The translations under genes were made by a program, and so were the position numbers. Below, in pieces: positions 1 through 11,276 of a stretch of DNA of 64,000 bases. The notes under the pieces were generated by a model that was not told the DNA's origin, did no database searches, and saw only the letters and a program-made list of their open reading frames with translations. The stretch's first letter is position 1. Each line of letters begins with the position of its first letter. The DNA comes from Oscheius onirici (taxonomy: Eukaryota; Nematoda; Chromadorea; Rhabditida; Rhabditidae): the NCBI GenBank assembly GCA_932521025.1, contig OW051469.1, positions 3,670,398-3,734,397 of the forward strand, read 5' to 3'.

Positions 1-936
1 CGGTAAACGAAACCCTGCAGGGTTTCTGGCCTTTTTCCGAGTGAGGAATTCTACAGCACCGAGATGAATGAATTGGCAAAAGGAAATGGAAGGAATGAAC
101 TAACAATAAGGGAGGGATTGGGGGACTGGGTGGGGTTGTACTACTGATTGAAGGGACCAGTTGGATGCGGCTGTAAACAACCAAGACAAGTCCAGGAAGA
201 AAAGGGAGAAAGACTTTGGCCAGTTTTCTCGCTGCTTCGCTGTTTTTTTTCTTGCATTGATGTTTTGTCTGGATTTGGCTTTCCATCAAATCCCTTTACA
301 TTGTTTCGAAACCCCTGCTACCTGATCTGGCCACTCTCGCTCCCCAATGATAACAGATATTTCAACGGGAGAGATTGGTCATAGGTCAACCCACTTTTTT
401 ATAGAGAGCAAACCCCATGACAGAAAGAGGAAGAAACATGTGCGAAAATCCAGGTACTTGTGACCCATAAAAGTGCACTCGTGTCCCCGGTACGGTATGT
501 GTTGAAAAGGGTGATGGATGTGTTCGAAAGTGCAACGGTGGTGTGGGCGTTCTAAAAGTGCACCAACAGTTCGACTAGCTTGCCCTTTGAGAGGCATGCG
601 CACTTTTCTCCTGTCTCTCTCTCTCCGTATCTTTAAAGACGCTGCACTTTTTTGCATTTTGCAGATTCTAAATGACTCACCTCTTCAGTACAACTTACCT
701 GACCTAATTGTAAGTTTTTAGCGGTCCAAAAGTTTCCATGCTTGAAAGTAGTCGTCCTTACGATTCTAGACAGATCTTTTCAGCCCGGTTTTTCAGACTA
801 GTGGGTCTAGCATTCTTTCAGACCAGTGACGTAAATATCAGTCTTTATTTTTCAGCTTTAGAAGAATCTGTGTTATTCACAAATTATTCGGACCTGGCTA
901 GTATTTCTGGTAACCCTTCATTACTTTGGTTGCATC
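1..936. other. Gene-free stretch, no feature seen
   Basis: I see no convincing exon, RNA gene or repeat boundary here. The short open frames lack splice signals, family motifs or coding-like composition. The stretch ends at the target-site duplication of the MITE at 937. Confidence 0.5.
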
Positions 937-1220
937 TAGGCATGGGAACGGGCCGGGCCTGGTCCGGCCCTGGTCCGGCCCACCAGGGCCCGCTCCCCAG
1001 ACTTGGCCAACGGACCGGGATCAGACCAAAAATGAAGCTGGTCATATTACAGTGCATTTCAGCGTATTTTAGAACTAAATAGATGAATAGTAATATTGTT
1101 ATATTTTGCTGACCTTTTTCACTAAAAATGATGAGAAAATGCACATTTTGGTAAAAAAACACCCCTTTTTTCTAAAAATTTTCCAAATCTCGGCCCAGGC
1201 CCGGCCCGCTCCCATGCCTA
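937..1220. mobile_element. MITE with hAT-like ends
   Basis: The element starts TAGGCATGGGAACGGGCC and ends CCGGCCCGCTCCCATGCCTA, which form GC-rich terminal inverted repeats. It is flanked on both sides by the same 8-bp sequence GTTGCATC (929-936 and 1221-1228). An 8-bp target duplication with TAGG...CCTA ends is typical of non-autonomous hAT elements. It contains no transposase frame. The boundaries are seen directly; the superfamily is inferred from duplication length. Confidence 0.8.
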
Positions 1221-1228
1221 GTTGCATC

Positions 1229-1955
1229 AGAAAACAGAGTCGGACTCACTGGAATTAACTGGACATTTCTCTGCTTCCGAACGCCTTGCTTGTTCACTTT
1301 CACCAAACTCATCCTTTTAAGAAACAATCCTGGTTATAAATATCGTTTTCTTGCTGAAAATTTTTGTGGTTTACTCTATAACTCTTACCTTTGAGTACTC
1401 CGTTCAAGTATTTGTGAGAGTACGTCGAATGACGAATCCAGTACACATTACCACATCTACCAGCGATTTTTGTCTTCTTTCCCAGTCGTTTTTTGTTCCT
1501 TAATAGCCTTCCATTTTTGCCTTGGTTCTCTAGAAAGAGACACCTGTTCGTTCTTATTTTTAAAGAGATGGATGGAATGTCATCATTCAGGTTAAGGGAA
1601 CTTGTCTCTGCCGATTCTGACTCATAACCGTTCGGAAGTCAAGGTCTAACTCAGTTTTGTGCCTCTTTCCATGGCCCAGAACAATTTTCGGGTTACCAAA
1701 AGACCCGGCAACTCAACCCGTCCAGACGCCCAGTAGTAAACAGTGACAAGTTTTGACTCGACCGACCAATTCCAAGTCACAAAATGAAACATTTTCCCCC
1801 GGCGCAGCAGACACTGTTGCGAGTAGTAGCCATACGGCGCTTAATCCAATTAGACAGGCCTGCTGGTCACTGTCTGGCGGGAATGACCGAGAAATGCACG
1901 TAAAACTGACGGAAAAGGGGAGCGGTGGGAAAAGCTTAAAAAAGGCATAAAGACG
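1229..1955. other. Gene-free stretch, no feature seen
   Basis: This is intergenic sequence between two short mobile elements. I see no supported exon, RNA gene or inverted repeat in it. Confidence 0.45.
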
Positions 1956-1959
1956 CTAA

Positions 1960-2165
1960 AATTTAAAATGAAAAATACTCAATTATGTACGCGGCATTTT
2001 CAAATGGAAGACGACATTTGCAAAGTTTACGATGTTCTGCAAAGTTGTAGTCCTTGATCTCCTCTACAACTTTGCAGAACATCGGAATGATTGAGAATGG
2101 CCGTTTCTGCCAGAAAACCCTCATTTTGGTTGTCTGCGTAGATGAGTATTCAATTTTTAATCGAG
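1960..2165. repeat. Fold-back element with a perfect 20-bp central stem
   Basis: The core GATGTTCTGCAAAGTTGTAG (2031-2050) is repeated in inverted form about 13 bases later as CTACAACTTTGCAGAACATC. Imperfect inverted similarity continues outward: AAATACTCAATT on the left matches GAGTATTCAATTTTT on the right. The whole unit is an imperfect palindrome of about 200 bp. It is most likely a MITE remnant; a small-RNA hairpin cannot be excluded by eye. Confidence 0.6.
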
Positions 2166-2399
2166 TAATTGATCTCGAAACGAGAAGACTTTCCGATTAC
2201 GGTCATGCGCTAGCTTTTCTGAACAAATCATGCCGTTTTCCGAAGCAGCAATTCTAAACCAAAATTTGTTATTCAAAACCACAGAAAAGCAGCAATTTGT
2301 CAGTTCTTGTAAATTATTTCAATTATTAAAAATGTGATCTTCGACCCGTAAAATGTCGTTTTCGTTACCATCTCTTTTTACTATGCGTTCTAGAAAAAG

Positions 2400-4570
2400 T
2401 CTCACGACAACAGTCTCCAGACAGGACCCAGAACTGATAAGCTACATTCTCTGTCATTGTTCCCCGAACCACCACAAAACGACCCCTTCTTGATCTATTT
2501 TTCTGTGTACTCTTTCGATCAATGATCGTACGTATAAACTAAAACAACAACAGATCTTGATTGATCAGGACATTCGAGTTTGATTCGGACAGTTCTTTGG
2601 TGCGAGTGTTCTTGAAAAGTTGTCGTGATGGGACCCAAAATAGGGGACAGTCCTTTAAAATAAGAGGATCTAGATCTACTGGTGAAGGGTACAGGAAAAC
2701 TGGTGGTCAAGCAACAGTCTGTGTAGCAGAGTCTATTGAACTGGTCACGAGTACTTTTGAGAGTCACACTTTGTACTCTCTGAGTCGGGAACTGTCCAGT
2801 TCCTGTACTCTCGACCCAATACTGGTTCTGGACTGTGCTGTGAGGTCCTGTATTCTTGATCCAGTAGGTTAATAAATTACTGCACTTCTGATCAGACAGG
2901 ATATGTAGGACTAGCTCTCACTCTGTATTCTTGGTAGAGGGAATTTGTCAAATTCTGTCCTCTTATTCTGTCAAGAGTGTGAGTCAAGTTCTGTACCCAG
3001 AATATTGATCTTGGTCCAGTCTTCCGATCCCACAGATCGGTCAACATCTGTACTGTTACTGAGTGTACTGTACTCTTGATGCAGCCAATTCCTGAACCAT
3101 TTCCCCCAAATAAAAGTAGTCGAACCCTTCTGGACCCCACTGATATTTCACTTCTCTAATCATAGCATTTTGTTGACGATTCTGGGTCCCCACAGCCCAA
3201 ATATAGGTAATCAGGACCAGCTGACCTGACTCTTTTTCGTAATACCAGTACTACCAGTTGTTGGTGTCACATGCGACCCCTCTTTCAGACTTTTGTTCCT
3301 TACCCTCTCTCTGTCTTCTTCTGAAACTAGACTCGTCTCCCGCGCATCTCTCTCTGTATCTGTAAACAGCTAATCGTAATAATTATTTTGCCGATCTCTC
3401 TCTCCACCGCTGTTTATGTGATGTCAGATAGTGGGGACAGTTTTTGTCTTGTTTTCAGTTTGTTTCAGCACAACAGAGATCAGCAAAACATGCTGGGAGG
3501 GGAGATCATTTTAGGGCCTAAAATAGGCTATTGTTACAGTTGAACACATGGTTAGCGATTGGGGAAGGAGGTGAAAAGAACTCTTAGGTTCAGGTGTACT
3601 GTAAGGAAAGGGTCAGTCGTGGCGGGACCCATTTCCGAAGACTGTCTTTTAACAGTAAAGAGTCTGGAGTGCTTTTCTAACTGATCAGACTGACTGGTAA
3701 CCTGCTGAACTGAACCAAGTGAAGATCATCTAGGTCAAGCTGTACTGTAAGGAAAGAGACAGCTTCGGTACATGGCGAGGACATCTTATTCTTTTCGCGA
3801 CCGACCGTACCCAGCCGGCGATATGTAGCCACGATTAGCGCGCAAATCAAGAAATGTTGCTTGATGCTTGCGGGGGAATATTTTAGAGAGAGTACAGGGT
3901 GATAGAGTTCGGAACAAAACACATACTATTGAGTTACGGTAGGAATCGTTTTGAATCGGAAGAAGCTTGACTCTTTTGAGCTACCACCAGATATGGAATT
4001 CTAGTCTTTTACCAGGAACAGGCCGAACTACTTGACTCGTTAGGATGAATACCAGACTGTTACCAGAACATTCCTATATCTATGAACATCCTGATTATTC
4101 CAGGAGGTCATGTTCTCTGATTTTTTAATGTTCAAACCTCCATTGAGATCAAAAAGAGTCGAGAGAGAATTTTGGTGTTTATCTGGACTGATCTAGCCGG
4201 ATTGAGTACAGAGACTGAACCACAATAAGTAGAGCATTTGACTGGCTTTCAACTGTTTCTCTAGGTTTCTATGAAGGGAACAGTTTTCCATACCAGAAGT
4301 GTTCCCTCATATCCACTACCTAGCAGCCAGAGTCACTTAGAACTAGACTTTCTTCTCCACAAGTCCTCAATTTGAACCCATAGCTACAGTACACTGCTGT
4401 TCTCTGAACAAAATAGCCTGATGAGTGAGTGTAAGATCTAAGTTTTGACCGCAGTTTGTTTTGTTCACTCTGGCTCAAAACAGTCTGACGATTGTGAGAA
4501 CAAAAGAACGGAGCAAAATTGGCTGAGTTTCGTAAGTTTCGAATACCCCAAAACTCTGTTCTCTCTTCCT
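2400..4570. other. Gene-free, pyrimidine-skewed low-complexity DNA
   Basis: This intergenic DNA is dominated by degenerate variants of short words such as GTACTCT, CTGGAC and CAGTTCCTG. They are not in a clean tandem array. No exon-like frame with splice signals or a known motif was found. Similar composition returns at 6010-6560. Confidence 0.45.
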
Positions 4571-4646
4571 GGCCATGTGTCTCTACTACTCTTACGTGAT
4601 AACAAGTTCACGACGACCTGACGGTCGTCTGGTTGCAAAAGCGAGC

Positions 4647-4670
4647 GGGCGAGAGAGAGAGAGAGAGAGG
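4647..4670 (+). repeat. (GA)n microsatellite
   Basis: A simple GA dinucleotide run sits within a GA-rich context. Confidence 0.8.
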
Positions 4671-5021
4671 TGGGCAGGTGGCTTAGAGACCCCGCCTACT
4701 CAGGGGCAAGAAAGTCGTATAAAAAGCCAGTGGGTATCCCCATCAAACAGACACTAATATAGGCCTAAAATACACAGGCTCTCAATGGCGCCTAGATTTT
4801 TGCCAAGCGAATCCTACTCGAGGATCCCGGTACCATCTGAAGGAGGTAGGTCGTCTCTCTTATTCTTTCTCCGCTTCTTCTTGTTTTCCTGAAAGCAAAA
4901 AAAAATGTAAATTTCAGATGACAAGGAGGAAGAAAACCGCGTCCCTTCTCCCTACTCCACCAATGATGGACGACAATGTAAGTTTGTAACAGCAATTTCA
5001 AGACCGCGAAAATTTTGCACT

Positions 5022-5092
5022 GATGGCTTAGTGGTTAGCGTAGCCGCCTACCATTCAAACATCCAAAGTTCGATATCTGACCTCGAAAAAAT
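5022..5092 (+). repeat. tRNA-like sequence (A and B box), probable SINE head
   Basis: TGGCTTAGTGGTTAGCG matches an internal pol III A box. About 35 bases later AGTTCGATATC resembles a B box. The same 17-base A-box string recurs at 7058-7074 in the P450 intron. I cannot fold either into a canonical cloverleaf with paired acceptor stems, so I call them tRNA-derived repeats rather than functional tRNAs. Confidence 0.5.
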
Positions 5093-5096
5093 TTTT

Positions 5097-5503
5097 GGTA
5101 ATACTATTGCAGGCACCCACCTCCATTCAAATATTTTGGAGCGCAAGCCATAAATTGACTAAATTCGCATTTTTAACCATTTTTCCAGTATTATTTCGCG
5201 TTCTAGCTGCTTTTATCGAACGCAACATCAAAAACTACCCCTTGGGTGAGTGTCCAATCGAATAAAATAGTGAAAAATCTAGAGAAACTCTCGGGGGTGC
5301 AATATGTTAGCGATGTTGCTTATTCTGAAGTATTTCGCCTAATTTTTCAAGTATTTCGGCATCCTGGGGGTTATATTTGACGCCGAGTTCGATAAACACA
5401 TCTAGAACGTGAAAAAAAATAACGGAAAAGTGGTGAAAATCCCGATTTCACACATTGCGCGCCAAAATATTTGAATGGAGGGGGTGCCTGCTATAGTATT
5501 ACC
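5097..5503. mobile_element. MITE copy 1, GGTAATACTA family
   Basis: The ends are GGTAATACTATTGCAGGCAC and GTGCCTGCTATAGTATTACC. The flanking octamers AAATTTTT and TAATTTTT agree at seven of eight positions, consistent with an 8-bp target duplication. The inside is AT-rich and shares segments with copy 2, such as the AGTATTATTTCGCGTTCTAG region. There is no coding capacity. Confidence 0.75.
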
Positions 5504-5725
5504 TAATTTTTTGTCTGTTTGTCAAACCAAACTGGCAAGGTCGGGAACGTTTTTTGTCTCCAACTGAATGACCTTAGCTGTTCCCCAACCATCGGAACAA
5601 AGTACCGTAACTCCCCAGTCAAATTGACAGGGTCAATAACTTTGTGATCGCAAAAAAGTGGCGAGGGAACAGTCGGACCGCCCCTTGTGACAGAGAACAC
5701 GACCCACCCTATTTTGAGGCATGTT
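5504..5725. other. Spacer between the two MITE copies
   Basis: I see nothing recognisable here. A homopolymeric C run follows just inside copy 2, around 5745-5758. Confidence 0.5.
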
Positions 5726-6009
5726 GGTAATACTATAGCAGACACCCCCCCCCCCCCTCCCTTCAAATATTTTGGCGCGCAATGATTGAAATCGGGATTT
5801 TCAAATCGGACCCCCAGGATGCCGAAATACTTGAAAATTTTATTCGATTACACACTCGCCCTAATGGTAGTTTTTTGATGCTGAGTTCGATAAAAGCAGC
5901 TAGAACACGAAATAATACTGGTAAAATGGTGAAAAACCCGAATTTAGGCAAGTTATGGCTTGCGCGCCAAAATATTTGAATGGAGTGGGGCGCCTGCTAT
6001 AGTATTACC
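5726..6009. mobile_element. MITE copy 2, GGTAATACTA family
   Basis: The ends are GGTAATACTATAGCAGACAC and GCGCCTGCTATAGTATTACC. It is flanked on both sides by the identical octamer GGCATGTT (5718-5725 and 6010-6017), a clean 8-bp target duplication. The copy is shorter than copy 1 and lies in the same orientation. Ends and duplication fit a hAT-type non-autonomous element. Confidence 0.82.
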
Positions 6010-6017
6010 GGCATGTT

Positions 6018-6739
6018 TCCTAGACATTCGGTCTCTTCTTGTTGTCGCCTACTAGACTATCTTCGTAGGCGGTCAAAAGACCGAGACCATTACTTTCGAT
6101 AGCTGGAGAGTACAGTTTGAACCTTTCTGAACTGTACTCTTTGGTAAGAACACCCACTTTTCAGGGTTTGAGTAACAGAGTCTTATCCAGTCCAGTTGAC
6201 TCTCCCTGTCCTCTCAACTCAGACTCAGACTCACTAGAAATTGACTGAACCAGTAGTACTCTGGACCATACCATTTTACAGTAAGACAGTCTAGAACTTT
6301 ATCTTTTCTGGCTGTACAGTAACTCTCTGGATCCAGTGCAGTTACTTTACCGTCTCTTTTCCTAGACTGGAACTGTCTACCAGACGTAGTGACAGTTCAG
6401 AACAGTACGCCATACTCTCAGTATCTCTGGAGCAAAAAGAGTCTCTCGACTCGCTCTGGGTCTGTATGTCCAGTAGTCTGGTACAGTTCAGTTTCTAATT
6501 CACTGTGGAACAGAGGTACAGTCGAGACATTTCACTGACATTGAGACAGTCTCTTCCCACTACCCACTACAATCTGCCATAACATTGAAATACAAAGCAG
6601 ACCATTGTTTTCTCAGAGCGCTGATTCACAAATAGCATTTTCCCCCAGGGGTGTGTATGTCCTAAAGGTTCTTCCCCCTCTGCTTTGAAATACGACTCCT
6701 TCTCAGGCAGACGGTCATTTAAACTGTCGTCTTTCAGAC
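6018..6739. other. Intergenic DNA upstream of the P450 gene
   Basis: Low-complexity DNA of the same GTACTCT/CTGGAC type as 2400-4570 fills most of this stretch. CTTTCAG at 6731-6737, just before the ATG at 6740, could be a trans-splice acceptor for the P450 transcript. Confidence 0.4.
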
Positions 6740-9080
6740 ATGACCTACGCGAAAAATGAAGAAACCGACTCGGCTCAAGAGGACGTCGCAACACGCAAAG
6801 TAGTCGCGACTATTCTGGCCTGTATTTTCTTCGTATCTGTGAGGTAAATTTGATTTTTTGAATGAGATCAAGAGAAAGTTCCAGATGTACACGCTCCCTC
6901 TGGCTTAGTGCAGTAATTACTGTCACAGCAGCCTGGCTAATCCACCAACTTTACTGGAGAAGAAGGAATCTGCCACCCGGACCACTTCCTCTCCCCTTCT
7001 TTGGCAACGCTTTGTCGGTAAGACCTTTTATTTCTAGCAAAATTTTGTGTCCCATGGCTTAGTGGTTAGCGATCTTGCCTCATAAGAGAGATCTCAAGGG
7101 TTCGGGTCGAAAGCTCGGTTTTTATCCATTTTTCGTGAACAGTAATGGGAAGAAGAGAATTAGCGTTCACGATAGGAGAAAAAATTGAAAGTGACTGGAA
7201 ATCGATGTTGTGTCTGGACCGAACTGTCTGGGGGAACTGTTCGCCAGCCAGCTTTCCCCCTATTGGAACATTTCGCGCTATGATCACTGGAGTATGAAAA
7301 AGAAACATAGTAAGACAAAAAAAGGGGGAAGATGAGTCAAACGACAAGCTTTTCCTAGTGGGAAAAGTGACGCGGGAACAGGTTGTTAGCAGGCGTCTCT
7401 TTTCGGCCAGAGTTCAACTTTGAAACTTGCAGATGGACCTCCGCAACCCGGCCAAAACCTTCGCCAGTCTTCACGCCAAATACGGCCCTATTTTCACCGT
7501 CTGGATGCCCAACCGGCCAATGGTCGTGTTGGCCAGTCACGAGGTTCTGAAGGAGGCTCTGGTCAAGAAAGGACCGAGCTTTGCTGGAAGGACTCAGGGA
7601 TACATCTGGTCCATGTTCACCAAGAATCAGGATCATGGAGATGGGATCATTCTCTGTGAGGGAGAGAGATGGGCCGAGATCAGAGAGTTCGCTCATAAGA
7701 TCTTCAGGTGAGTGTTGGGGTTAAACGGGGGAGAGACTGAGATATACACTGAACCAGTTCGGAATCAAACTGTCCAATTTCAGAAGCATGGGCCTCGGTC
7801 GTATGCAGATGGAGGAGAAGATCAAGACTCATATTGTTGGAATGGTCAAGAGAATTGACAGCAAATTTGACGGAGCCAAAGAAGCCCCAATTGACATGGA
7901 AGAACCCATTTCCCTCTGTGTCGCTCACATCATTCAAGATTTTGTGATGGGCAAGGCCTACGATCTGGAAGACCCGGCCGTCACTGAGAGGAAGATCAAA
8001 AAGTTCAAGGGACTCATTGACAAGGTTCTGGCTGACGTCGCTTCCAAGACCATCCAGATGGTCAATGCTTACCCCTGGCTCGCTTGGCTGCCTCTTCCCG
8101 CTCTAAGAAGATACAAGGCCAACGGCTTCAGTCTCCAGAGATACTTTCTCCAAGCCATTCACGAACACGCTGAAAATCTGGGCATGGATGGAGAGCCAAG
8201 AGACTTTATGGAAGCCTACTTGAGGGAGATGCAAGGACAGCAAAAGAATAACCCGCATTTCAAGTGAGTCTCCATCAGTCCCCCTGTCCCTCTGTCTATA
8301 TCTCTACTAGACGCTCAACTCACCCCTCATTTTCAGCCACTTCACCCTCGCCCTAGCATCTGGTGATCTCTGGACCGGTGGCATGGAAACTACCGTAACC
8401 ACAATCCGTTGGGCTATCATCTACATGCTGTACTATCCGGAAATCCAGAAGCGCTGTCAGGAAGAGGTCGTCAAGGTGTTCGGATCCGAGAATCCGAGCT
8501 ATGGAATGCGCAAGAAGCTGCCCTTTGTAGAGGCTACCATAAACGAGCTCCTGCGAGTTGCCAACGTTCTTCCCTGGGCCATTCCTCATAGGTAAGAGCT
8601 ATTAATATACTGTGATTAACGCATTCTTTTTCAGAACAACCGAAGACGTTTCCGTCGCCGGCTTCCAGCTTCCCAAAGGCACTACTGTCCTTCCTCAGTA
8701 CGGAACCGTCCAGTTCGATCCCAAGTACTTTGAAAAGCCTGAGACTTTCAATCCCGAAAGATTCCTGGACCAAGATGGCATGTTCAAGAAGAGTCCCGAA
8801 CTGAATCCCTTCGGAATGGGCAAGAGGACATGTCTGGGAGAGAATCTGGCCCGCTACGAACTGTTCCTCATCTTCACGACTCTTCTTCAGAAATACGAAT
8901 TCCTTCCTATTGGTGAGTATATCTCTGTTTCTTTGTCTTTGTCCATCTCTCTCAAAATGAGCTGAGCTTATCCATCCTTTTCCAGAAGGCATCCCTCTTC
9001 CATCTCTCAAAAGAAGCGAAGGAATGACTAATGTCCCACAGAACTTTCAAGTCAACGTCAGAGCTAGAGACTTCTACTGA
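6740..9080 (+). CDS. Cytochrome P450 (nematode CYP2-like clan)
   Basis: This is a haem-thiolate monooxygenase, expected to be anchored in the ER membrane. I join exons 6740-6843, 6885-7017, 7433-7707, 7784-8263, 8337-8591, 8635-8912 and 8986-9080, giving 539 residues in one frame. The N terminus is hydrophobic (LWLSAVITVTAAWLI) and followed by the proline hinge LPPGPLPLPFFG. The I-helix has GGMETT, the K-helix ExxR is in NELLR, then FNPERF, and the haem loop FGMGKRTCLGE supplies the Cys ligand. A second hydrophobic stretch in exon 1 is unusual, and starting at 6862 would remove it. Intron 2 carries a tRNA-like repeat. The substrate cannot be deduced. AATAAA at 9302 is a likely poly(A) signal. 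Confidence 0.93.
7052..7125 (+). repeat. tRNA-like sequence inside P450 intron 2
   Basis: CATGGCTTAGTGGTTAGCG (A box) is followed by GGGTTCGGGTCGAAA (B-box-like). The A box shares 17 bases with the tRNA-like sequence near 5025. It is probably a tRNA-derived SINE head inserted in the intron. Confidence 0.5.
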
Positions 9081-10384
9081 TTCGGACAGTCGACTCATTC
9101 TCTTCTAGTAGACAACCAGTTCAGTTCGGTTGTCCTGACTCTTCCCCAAAGAAACTCTGACCCGCTCAAATCCCTACGGTTTCATACCCGATCCCACACC
9201 TCATTCTTCTGAACTCAATTTGCCTTGTTTCTAATAATTTTTGAAAGTTTCGTTGCTTTATTTGTAAGCTTTAATTCAAAGTGCAAACTGTATTTGTTGT
9301 TAATAAATGTATTGAACTTGAATATTGTTCTTTTGGAGGGTAATTTCAAACAAAGTTACGCGCGAACACCTTGGCAATGGGTACAGTTTTCAATGGGTAG
9401 TCAACTACTGATTTTAGCTACCGTAATCGACATTTCCGTCTTGTCAGCAGCCTCATTACTGTCTCTCATCATCCATTGGCTGGCTCTGTACATCCTGAAG
9501 CGAATAACGGGCCTATTTGATAGGATTCAAGACTGTTCTACCAACTTGTGGTATGCGGAGAGATACACCAATGCCAGTGCGGTGAGTCCATAGAGAAAGG
9601 GAGAGGGAGTGGAAGATGTGGAGTACGAGAAACAAAAAATAGTAGACCAGGAGATATCGGGAAAGGGTAAAGGTCACAACGATTGATGGAGGGAACAGAA
9701 AAGAATACTGGACAGAGAACAGAACGCGAGAGAAATGGGAGAATCAGGTACAGCAGAAAGCAAGGATACAGGGGGCGAAGGGTTTGGAGATCGAGTCTAG
9801 TCTAGGATAGTAAAAAACATATAGAAGAGAGTAGGGGGAGATAAATACACAATAGAAGTCGTAAGAGCAGGAACAATGAGAGAAACTAGCACATGACTTG
9901 AACTTAATAACAGAACACAATGAGAGCGTACAAGGTCTTTTACGCCTGTAGCTATAAAAGAGAAAACAAACTTATTTGAAGTCTTGGTAGGATCCACGGT
10001 AGTCTGTTCCTGGTCACTTCATAGCCTCTGGTAGTCAGTCTTCCTTCGTCCTTCAATGGTCCAGCTTCTAGACTTTCCATACAGTTCCAGTCGTGATCGG
10101 TACCGTCAGATGGTTTCATTCCATCCGTACCAGTCTTCCGAATAGACATAACGGTGGCTCTGCGGACATGAGTACAGTCGAGATCTTCTCGGTTGATTCA
10201 CGGCTTCTACGTCTTCAAGACTCCATCTGTCTTCAACCATTGCAGCTCCAAGTGTTGTCTCTTGCATACAGCATGATTCCTCTCTTGCTCATCGTCCCGT
10301 CAGCGATCTTGACATTTTGGCTGAAAACTTGTGGACAGAACGCTTTTGACAAAGTACATTACTGTTAGAATAGAATTTTGACGC
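9081..10384. other. Intergenic DNA with P450 3' end and a purine-rich tract
   Basis: A poly(A) signal AATAAA lies at 9302-9307. From about 9595 to 9900 the + strand is strongly purine-rich, with words such as GAACAGA and GGAGA. Bases 10355-10395 resemble 57131-57170 (AGAATAGAATTTTG and GAGCACTATCAGTCT). No gene is supported. Confidence 0.45.
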
Positions 10385-10615
10385 AGGATTCGAGCACTAT
10401 CAGTCTTCCTTAGTGGTCCCGAGGGTTTCCAAGAACTATACCAAACACCTCTGTGGATTCAAGGAGTACCCTCAGAACCGGGAAGACCGAGCATGACACC
10501 ATTCCGAAAAACGGCTGCTAGCAAGTGGCGGATTCACGAGCTAGCTGTCATTTTTGCAGTCTCTTTTCCATAACAAAACGCAAAAAATGGGTGGCGCTAC
10601 TGTTCGCAATGTCAG
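10385..10615 (+). repeat. Dispersed repeat, copy A
   Basis: This segment aligns with 21070-21290 in the same orientation. Shared strings include GGAACCGGGAAGACCGAGCA (allowing one base), GTGGCGGATTCAC and GGGTGGCGCTA. The two copies are clearly diverged. No terminal repeats were found. Confidence 0.65.
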
Positions 10616-10898
10616 ACTGTCAGTGTCTAGTGTGAACAAAGAAAAATACGCTGACCTCGGAAAAGTAGAAGAGACGACCATCCAGAGGGGCAGAACAACG
10701 TTGACTGAAGTCTCTCCAAAAAGGTAAAAGTTGACAAGTCAATTACAAGTACTTGTCATGTTACTTGTCGAGATCTTGACAAGTTTTGACAAGTCAAAAC
10801 AAAAGCAAAAAGCTTACGACACCCGGGATTCCCAAGCCGTCTCCGATCCAAGTACTAACCGAGCCCAACGTTGCTTGACTTGCCAGATCGGACGGGAT

Positions 10899-10936
10899 GG
10901 CGTACTTTCAACGTGGTGTGGCCGTAAGCGAAAGAC
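10899..10936 (+). repeat. Unoccupied copy of a MITE insertion site
   Basis: The sequence GGCGTACTTTCAACGTGGTG continuing TGGCCGTAAGCGAAAGAC appears here uninterrupted, with one GTGTGG at 10916-10921. The paralogous site at 57172-57504 carries a 288-bp element between two copies of GTGTGG. This is a related empty site. Confidence 0.85.
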
Positions 10937-11276
10937 CGGAATTCGTTTGCGGGTGACAATCTCCGTGCACATTCCTCTGTGTCTCTGACACTAGAGATCT
11001 CGGTGCTGGGACCGTTTTATTGCGGCAGTCAGGGGAATAGACTAGCTCGATCAATTACATCATCTTCGGTTTTTACCCAGTATCTCAAGGTACTAAGGGA
11101 TTCTGACCATAGCTCGACTATGCGTCGTAACCAAACTTTTTGGATCAGCCTTCTCGGGGTCAACCGGAAGGCAACAAGAACTCTTTTTAGAAAAATGGAC
11201 TGGTTAACTGTTGAGTCTGTGGCTTCTTCTCGTAACAAATACTGTTATTATGAAGTGTCTGATCGTCTTTTTCAGA

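Noticed and set aside
884..1162. Overlapping open frames on both strands
   Set aside because: They are produced by the GC-rich arms of the MITE at 937-1220.
2561..2872. 103-codon open frame on +
   Set aside because: Low-complexity skewed DNA with no splice signals or motif; the reverse strand is equally open.
9225..9593. 122-codon open frame on + after the P450
   Set aside because: It covers the P450 3' UTR and its poly(A) signal; hydrophobic only by AT-rich composition.
10588..10726. Possible first exon of the repeat-protein gene
   Set aside because: It ends at a plausible donor, but the splice phase does not match the exon at 11277, and the sequence belongs to the dispersed repeat also found at 21.3 kb.
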